This document shows positions 63,801 to 64,000 of a stretch of 64,000 nucleotides of DNA, piece by piece (the first letter of the stretch is position 1; each line of letters starts with the position of its first letter). Position numbers and translations under genes: made by a program. The notes beneath the pieces were generated by a model that saw nothing but the letters and a program-made list of their open reading frames with translations, ran no database searches and was not told the origin of the DNA. Location of the stretch: NCBI RefSeq assembly GCF_050436995.1, contig NC_134756.1, positions 9,672,001 to 9,736,000 of the forward strand, written 5' to 3'. Source of the DNA: Anticarsia gemmatalis. Lineage: Eukaryota; Arthropoda; Insecta; Lepidoptera; Erebidae.

Positions 63801-64000
63801 AATAGTTTTTATTTATTTTATTTGTCATTTTCCGATATTCGCACGATCGAGTTAACACTGATTTATTGAATTGGCTGAATCTGTGTTTTCCTTTGCCAAT
63901 TGTTTGAAAGCGATGCAAAATGATCAAAAATCGAAACAAAATAGTGTTGATAGTTGCTTTTGAGAATGTTAACAAACGTTGAAACACAACTCCATTACTT
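60825..64000 (+). other. Intron of the signal-peptide gene
   Basis: No downstream exon with good splice sites and recognisable protein was found. Contents are a (GT)n microsatellite at 62159-62173 and a MITE-like repeat at 62765-63135. The rest is AT-rich. Confidence 0.45.
62765..63135. mobile_element. MITE-like repeat rich in GTGCTATGGAT phrases
   Basis: The left end (TTTTCACCATAGTTGTGCTA) and right end (TAGCACATTTCTGGTGGAGG) are imperfect inverted repeats. The inside repeats GTGCTATG(G/C) several times between 62785 and 62870 (GCTATGGATGCGT, GTGCTATGGATATGTGCTAT). No ORF. Confidence 0.5.

Noticed and set aside
1..64000. CRISPR arrays, rRNA operons or prokaryotic operons
   Set aside because: None seen; intron structure and repeats are those of an insect nuclear genome.

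Overview
The window looks like nuclear DNA from a lepidopteran insect. It is AT-rich and intron-rich, its splice sites are ordinary GT-AG, and its interspersed repeats are of types typical of moths and butterflies: Helitron-like elements beginning TCTATACTAATATTATAA and ending CTAG, and tRNA-headed SINEs. There are no prokaryotic features. No database search was possible, so families are named from recognised protein motifs and repeat ends.

Layout. (1) Bases 1-180 hold the last coding exon of an RMND5-type E3 ligase subunit of the CTLH/GID complex, + strand. Its 3'UTR may run to about 1290, where it would meet the 3' end of a gene on the other strand. (2) From 19354 down to 5370, on the minus strand, lies a forkhead transcription factor of the FoxN2/3 (CHES1) class. 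I rebuilt it as seven coding exons whose junctions are all in phase, giving 347 codons. Its introns hold a foldback element (9590-10672), a Helitron-like element (15487-15948) and a non-autonomous hAT-like transposon with an exact 8-bp target duplication (17425-18852). (3) Bases 19355-23425 form the divergent upstream region. It contains a CpG-rich patch and a textbook unfolded-protein-response element (TGACGTGG) at 23168. (4) Bases 23429-30030, + strand, encode the ER chaperone HYOU1/Grp170 in eight coding exons, 912 residues, ending in the KDEL-like tail HSEL. (5) Bases 30031-60757 are about 30 kb with no recognisable protein gene. This stretch holds a TA-flanked element studded with CCAGTAGTC(A/G)GCC motifs (35090-37176), a nested element, two SINEs, LINE debris, Helitron pieces and two long hairpins. 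(6) Bases 60758-60824, + strand, are a 5' exon encoding a signal peptide of an unidentified secreted or membrane protein. The rest of that gene is probably beyond the window.

The three identified genes act separately: regulated protein turnover (RMND5), transcription control (FoxN) and ER protein folding (HYOU1). The only regulatory link visible in the sequence is the UPRE before HYOU1. The most interesting unexplained structures are the motif-studded element at 35.1-37.2 kb, the foldback element carrying a stretch open on both strands, the hAT-like element carrying a CpG-rich segment, and the hairpins at 55.1 and 57.1 kb.
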